DNA of 64,000 nt, taken from RYN-111 sp963760125 (GTDB taxonomy: Bacteria; Actinomycetota; Actinomycetes; Mycobacteriales; SCTD01). The notes beneath the pieces were generated by a model. The model worked only from the letters and a program-made list of their open reading frames with translations. It ran no database searches and was not told the origin of the DNA. Shown piece after piece: positions 61,269 through 64,000 of the stretch. The DNA is taken from assembly GCA_963760125.1 (NCBI GenBank), contig CAVXBV010000007.1, forward strand, positions 434,001-498,000, written 5' to 3'. The translations under genes were made by a program, and so were the position numbers. The number at the start of each line of letters is the position of its first letter. Positions within the stretch are counted from its first letter, which is position 1.

Positions 61269-61274
61269 ACCGTA
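61269..61274 (-). promoter_or_regulatory. -10 box of a leaderless promoter for the PlsC-type gene
   Basis: TACGGT on the minus strand, seven bases before ATG 61261. Confidence 0.5.
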
Positions 61275-61317
61275 GTGCCCCGCGGTCACGCCCTACCGGT
61301 CAGGCAGGACAGCGCGT

Positions 61318-61548
61318 TCAGCGGGCGCGGGCGGCCGGGTGCTGCGCCATCGCCGCGGCGCGCTGGATCGCGTCGCTCATGACCGTGGAGGCGTCGCGGC
61401 GCGCGCGGGCGCGAACGGCGTCCGCCGACATGGCGGCCCACGCGTTGCGGCGAGCACTGCGCTGACCGCCGTGGGGGACCAGGGCCAAGGCGAAGGACTG
61501 GACGTTCAACGTCGTGCGCTGCAAGGGGAGTGCTGCGAGCACGTTCAT
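61318..61548 (-). CDS. small Arg/Ala-rich protein of unknown function
   Basis: A 76-residue basic protein, about a fifth Ala and a sixth Arg, predicted helical in its second half (AWAAMSADAVRARARRDAS). No family is recognised. GGAGG lies six bases before ATG 61548, so translation looks real. The 99-nt space behind it has a TGCCGT-GTG-ACGGCA palindrome (61586-61600) that could be an operator. Confidence 0.5.
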   Translation of the reverse strand: MNVLAALPLQRTTLNVQSFALALVPHGGQRSARRNAWAAMSADAVRARARRDASTVMSDAIQRAAAMAQHPAARAR

Positions 61549-61647
61549 GAGGTGCCTCCGGTGGTGTCAGTCACCAGACTTCGCGTGCCGTGTGACGGCA
61601 GTGTGACCCGAGGGTGAAACGTGGGGGTCCATCCCGTCACGAGCAGG

Positions 61648-62583
61648 TCAGGCTCGAGCCGCCAGTGCCTGCTCGTAGAGGCGACCCGCGCGGTACGACG
61701 AGCGCACCAGCGGACCGCTCATGACGCCGACGAAGCCGATCTCCTCGGCCTCGTCGCGCAGTTCGACGAACTCCTCGGGCTTCACCCAGCGCTCGACCGG
61801 GTGGTGGCGCTTGCTGGGGCGGAGGTACTGCGTGATCGTCACCAGGTCGCAGCCCGCGTCGTGCAGGTCCTGCAGGGCCTCCGACACCTCGGCGCGGGTC
61901 TCGCCCATGCCCAGGATCAGGTTCGACTTGGTGACCATGCCGGCCGCGCGGGCCTGGGTGATCACGTCGAGCGACCGCTCGTAGCGGAAGCCGGGGCGGA
62001 TCCGGCGGAAGATCCGGGGGACCGTCTCGACGTTGTGCGCGAGCACCTCCGGCGCACTGCCGAAGACCTCCGCGAGCTGGTCGGGCTTGGCGTCGAAATC
62101 AGGGATGAGCAGCTCGACCTTGACCCCCGGGACGGCCGCGTGAACCAGGCGGACGGTCTCGGCGTACAGCCAGGCACCGCCGTCGGGCAGGTCGTCGCGG
62201 GCGACCCCGGTGATCGTGGCGTAGCGCAGGCCCATCTTCTCGACGGACTCCGCGACGCGGCGCGGCTCGTCGGTGTCGTACGCCGCGGGCTTGCCGGTGT
62301 CGATGTTGCAGAAGTCGCAGCGCCGGGTGCACTGGTCACCGCCGATGAGGAACGTCGCCTCGCGGTCCTCCCAGCACTCGTAGATGTTGGGGCAGGCCGC
62401 GGCCTCGCAGACCGTGTGCAGGCCCTCGGCCTTCACCAGCGACTTGAGCGAGGTGTACTCCGGCCCCATCACGGCCTTGGTCTTGATCCAGGACGGCTTC
62501 TTCTCGATGGGGGTCTCGGCGTTGCGGACCTCCAGACGCAGGAGCTTCCTGGCCCCTGGGTCCGCCGCAGCATTGGTCGTCAT
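61648..62583 (-). CDS. lipA: lipoyl synthase
   Basis: A 311-residue radical SAM enzyme that inserts two sulfurs into octanoylated domains of 2-oxoacid dehydrogenases and GcvH. The auxiliary cluster ligands are C59, C64, C70 (CEAAACPNIYEC) and the radical SAM cluster ligands are C85, C89, C92 (CTRRCDFC). The C-terminal RSSY motif supplies the Ser ligand of the auxiliary cluster. The length is normal. Start ATG 62583 with TAGCCT seven bases upstream. lipB, the usual partner, is not in the window. Confidence 0.98.
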   Translation of the reverse strand: MTTNAAADPGARKLLRLEVRNAETPIEKKPSWIKTKAVMGPEYTSLKSLVKAEGLHTVCEAAACPNIYECWEDREATFLIGGDQCTRRCDFCNIDTGKPAAYDTDEPRRVAESVEKMGLRYATITGVARDDLPDGGAWLYAETVRLVHAAVPGVKVELLIPDFDAKPDQLAEVFGSAPEVLAHNVETVPRIFRRIRPGFRYERSLDVITQARAAGMVTKSNLILGMGETRAEVSEALQDLHDAGCDLVTITQYLRPSKRHHPVERWVKPEEFVELRDEAEEIGFVGVMSGPLVRSSYRAGRLYEQALAARA

Positions 62584-62590
62584 CTCCCTC

Positions 62591-62596
62591 AGGCTA
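62591..62596 (-). promoter_or_regulatory. -10 box of a leaderless promoter for lipA
   Basis: TAGCCT on the minus strand, seven bases before ATG 62583. Confidence 0.5.
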
Positions 62597-62608
62597 ACGG
62601 CGAGCGGC

Positions 62609-62614
62609 TAGCGT
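62609..62614 (+). promoter_or_regulatory. -10 box of a leaderless promoter for the DUF1877 gene
   Basis: TAGCGT eight bases before GTG 62623 and only 12 bp from the divergent lipA box. Confidence 0.5.
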
Positions 62615-62622
62615 CGCTTCCC

Positions 62623-63093
62623 GTGCGCATGCTCTATCTCAGTGTGGATCCCGACACCTCCGACCTCGACGACCTCGAACGCGACCCGGATGTCGCGGCG
62701 CAGTGGTTCGCGGACGGCACGCCCGTCGACCTCGGGCTGGCCTGGCACGGGATCCACTTCCTGCTCAACGGATCGGCGTGGGGCGGCAGCGGCCCGCTGT
62801 TCGACGCTGTCCTCGGGGGCGACCCCCTGGGCGACCCGTCTACCTACGAGCCGATTCGCTACCTGTCCCCGGCGACCGTCTCAGCGGTTGCCGAGGCCCT
62901 GCCGTCGGCTGACGAGCTGGTCCCTCGCTTCACGCACAAGGCGCTGAAGCAGGCGGAGGTCTACCCGGACGCCGCCTGGGACAAGGCCGACGCTCTCACC
63001 GGGTTCCTGCTCCCGTCGTACACCGTGTTGAAGGACTTCTTCACGTGGGCCGCTGGCAAGGGCGAAGCCGTCCTCATCACCCTGGAGCGCTGA
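62623..63093 (+). CDS. DUF1877 (YfbM-like) family protein
   Basis: A 156-residue cytoplasmic protein. DLGLAWHGIHFLLNGSAWGG is the family signature and YLSPATVSAVAEAL follows, as in YfbM. The function of DUF1877 is unknown. GTG 62623 is supported by a TAGCGT box eight bases upstream; the in-frame ATG 62629 is two codons later. The LLM gene begins two bases after its stop codon. Confidence 0.8.
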   Translation: MRMLYLSVDPDTSDLDDLERDPDVAAQWFADGTPVDLGLAWHGIHFLLNGSAWGGSGPLFDAVLGGDPLGDPSTYEPIRYLSPATVSAVAEALPSADELVPRFTHKALKQAEVYPDAAWDKADALTGFLLPSYTVLKDFFTWAAGKGEAVLITLER

Positions 63094-63094
63094 C

Positions 63095-64000
63095 ATGGAC
63101 CTGCGCATCTTCACCGAGCCCCAGCAGGGCGCGACGTACGACGACCTGCTGCGCGTCGCCAAGGCCAGCGAGGACCTCGGCTTCGACGCGTTCTTCCGCT
63201 CCGACCACTACCTCGCCATGGGCGGGGACGGTCTGCCCGGACCCACCGACGCCTGGATCACGCTGGCCGGCCTCGCCCGGGAGACCTCACGGATCCGGCT
63301 CGGCACGCTGGTCACCGCGGGCACGTTCCGGCTGCCCGGCGTCCTCGCCATCACGGTCGCGCAGGTCGACCAGATGTCCGGCGGTCGCGTCGAGCTCGGA
63401 CTCGGGACCGGCTGGTTCGACACCGAGCACAACGCCTACGGCATCCCGTTCCCGCCGCTGGGCGAGCGGTTCGACCGCTTCGAGGAGCAGCTGCAGGTCA
63501 TCCAGGGGCTGTGGGAGGCGCCCGGTGCGTTCTCGTTCACCGGCGAGCACTACCAGCTGGTGGACAGCCCGGCGCTGCCCAAGCCCACGCAGTCGCACGT
63601 CCCGCTGCTCGTCGGCGGCTTCGGTGCCACGCGGACGCCGCGGGTCGCCGCGACCTACGCCGACGAGTACAACGTGCCGTTCCACTCTGTCGAGGACACG
63701 GCAGCGGCGTTCGGCCGGGTGCGGGCGGCGTGCGCGGTGACTGGTCGCACGGTCATCGAGTCGGCGGCGCAGGTGGTCTGCGTCGGCACGGGGGCCGACC
63801 TCGAGCGACGCGCCGAGCGACTGGGCCGTGACGTCGAGGGTCTGCGTCGGGACGGGCTCGCCGGGTCGCCGGCGGAGGTGGTCGACAAGCTGGGTCGGTT
63901 CGCTGAGGCGGGCGCGACCCGGGTCTACCTGCAGGTCATGGACCTGGCCGACCTCGACCACCTCGAGCTCATCGCCGCTGAGGTCATGCCGCAGGTCTGA
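63095..64000 (+). CDS. LLM class F420-dependent oxidoreductase
   Basis: A 301-residue TIM-barrel enzyme of the luciferase-like monooxygenase class, with coenzyme F420 as likely cofactor. FRSDHYLAMGG near residue 35 is the characteristic start, LGTLVTAGTFRLPGVLAITV and GRVELGLGTGWFDTEHNAYG form the cofactor pocket, and LLVGGFGATRTPRVAATYAD the C-terminal barrel. The substrate is unknown. ATG 63095 lies immediately after the DUF1877 stop, so the two are probably co-transcribed. The stop codon is the last three bases of the window. Confidence 0.9.
   Translation: MDLRIFTEPQQGATYDDLLRVAKASEDLGFDAFFRSDHYLAMGGDGLPGPTDAWITLAGLARETSRIRLGTLVTAGTFRLPGVLAITVAQVDQMSGGRVELGLGTGWFDTEHNAYGIPFPPLGERFDRFEEQLQVIQGLWEAPGAFSFTGEHYQLVDSPALPKPTQSHVPLLVGGFGATRTPRVAATYADEYNVPFHSVEDTAAAFGRVRAACAVTGRTVIESAAQVVCVGTGADLERRAERLGRDVEGLRRDGLAGSPAEVVDKLGRFAEAGATRVYLQVMDLADLDHLELIAAEVMPQV

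Noticed and set aside
1..64000. tRNA, rRNA or CRISPR array
   Set aside because: I saw no cloverleaf pattern in the intergenic gaps, no direct-repeat series and no large non-coding block.

Overview
The window is chromosomal DNA from a high-GC actinobacterium, probably a mycothiol- and F420-using actinomycete. I infer this from the strong G/C bias at third codon positions, the many GTG starts and 4-nt start/stop overlaps, GlnE with an adenylylatable GlnA, a DUF4191 protein, a PIG-L/Mca-type deacetylase, a TIGR03086/DinB-type protein, an F420-type LLM oxidoreductase and a KstR-like operator. Many genes carry a TANNNT box 6-8 nt before the start codon, as expected for leaderless mRNAs. I found no tRNA, rRNA, CRISPR array or transposase.

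0-7.7 kb: the end of a 13E12-type HNH gene, small orphan genes (a DUF1508 protein, a MazE-like antitoxin without a toxin, a thioredoxin-fold protein), a GNAT enzyme coupled to glnE, an epoxide-hydrolase-like enzyme with a Lys/Ala tail, and a polytopic membrane protein with a CTG start and an apparent compensated frameshift. 7.7-15.4 kb: a papain-fold protein, a GNAT, a GT-C-like membrane protein, an acyltransferase-3, an amphipathic-helix protein, a GH25-like lipoprotein, a patatin, a hotdog thioesterase and RsbQ. 15.4-17.6 kb: an RsbP-like PAS-GAF-PP2C-HATPase protein and a STAS protein, which with RsbQ form a compact partner-switching module. 17.6-19.3 kb: a DUF35/thiolase pair behind a KstR-type operator. 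19.3-25 kb: SemiSWEET, an LPxTG surface protein, Mca-like deacetylase, a 2Fe-2S ferredoxin-like protein and an ABC exporter.

25-57 kb is the distinctive part: an island for uptake and hydrolysis of acylated or amide compounds, probably including D-amino acid derivatives. It holds two N-acyl-D-amino-acid deacylase-type amidohydrolases, an M20 amidohydrolase, a PucR regulator, a GNAT plus N-succinylamino acid racemase pair, three cytoplasmic class-C serine hydrolases, a class-A beta-lactamase-fold protein, an amidase, an FAD-linked oxidase, two TetR regulators with visible operators and three paralogous lipoprotein solute-binding proteins. In the middle lies a six-gene operon with every junction overlapping by 4 nt: Ig-like lipoprotein, MFS-LivF fusion, LivH-LivM-LivG fusion (with an apparent frameshift into a helix-hairpin-helix tail), two small membrane proteins and a secreted surface protein. 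The GNAT/racemase/M20 set matches the known route that succinylates a D-amino acid, racemises it and desuccinylates the L form. The deacylases and transporter could feed that route; this is inference.

57-64 kb is conserved core: glnA (terminator, GlnR-like box, Tyr402 as the GlnE target), RDD protein, DUF4191 protein, PlsC-type acyltransferase, a small basic protein, lipA, a DUF1877 protein and an LLM oxidoreductase ending exactly at the window edge.
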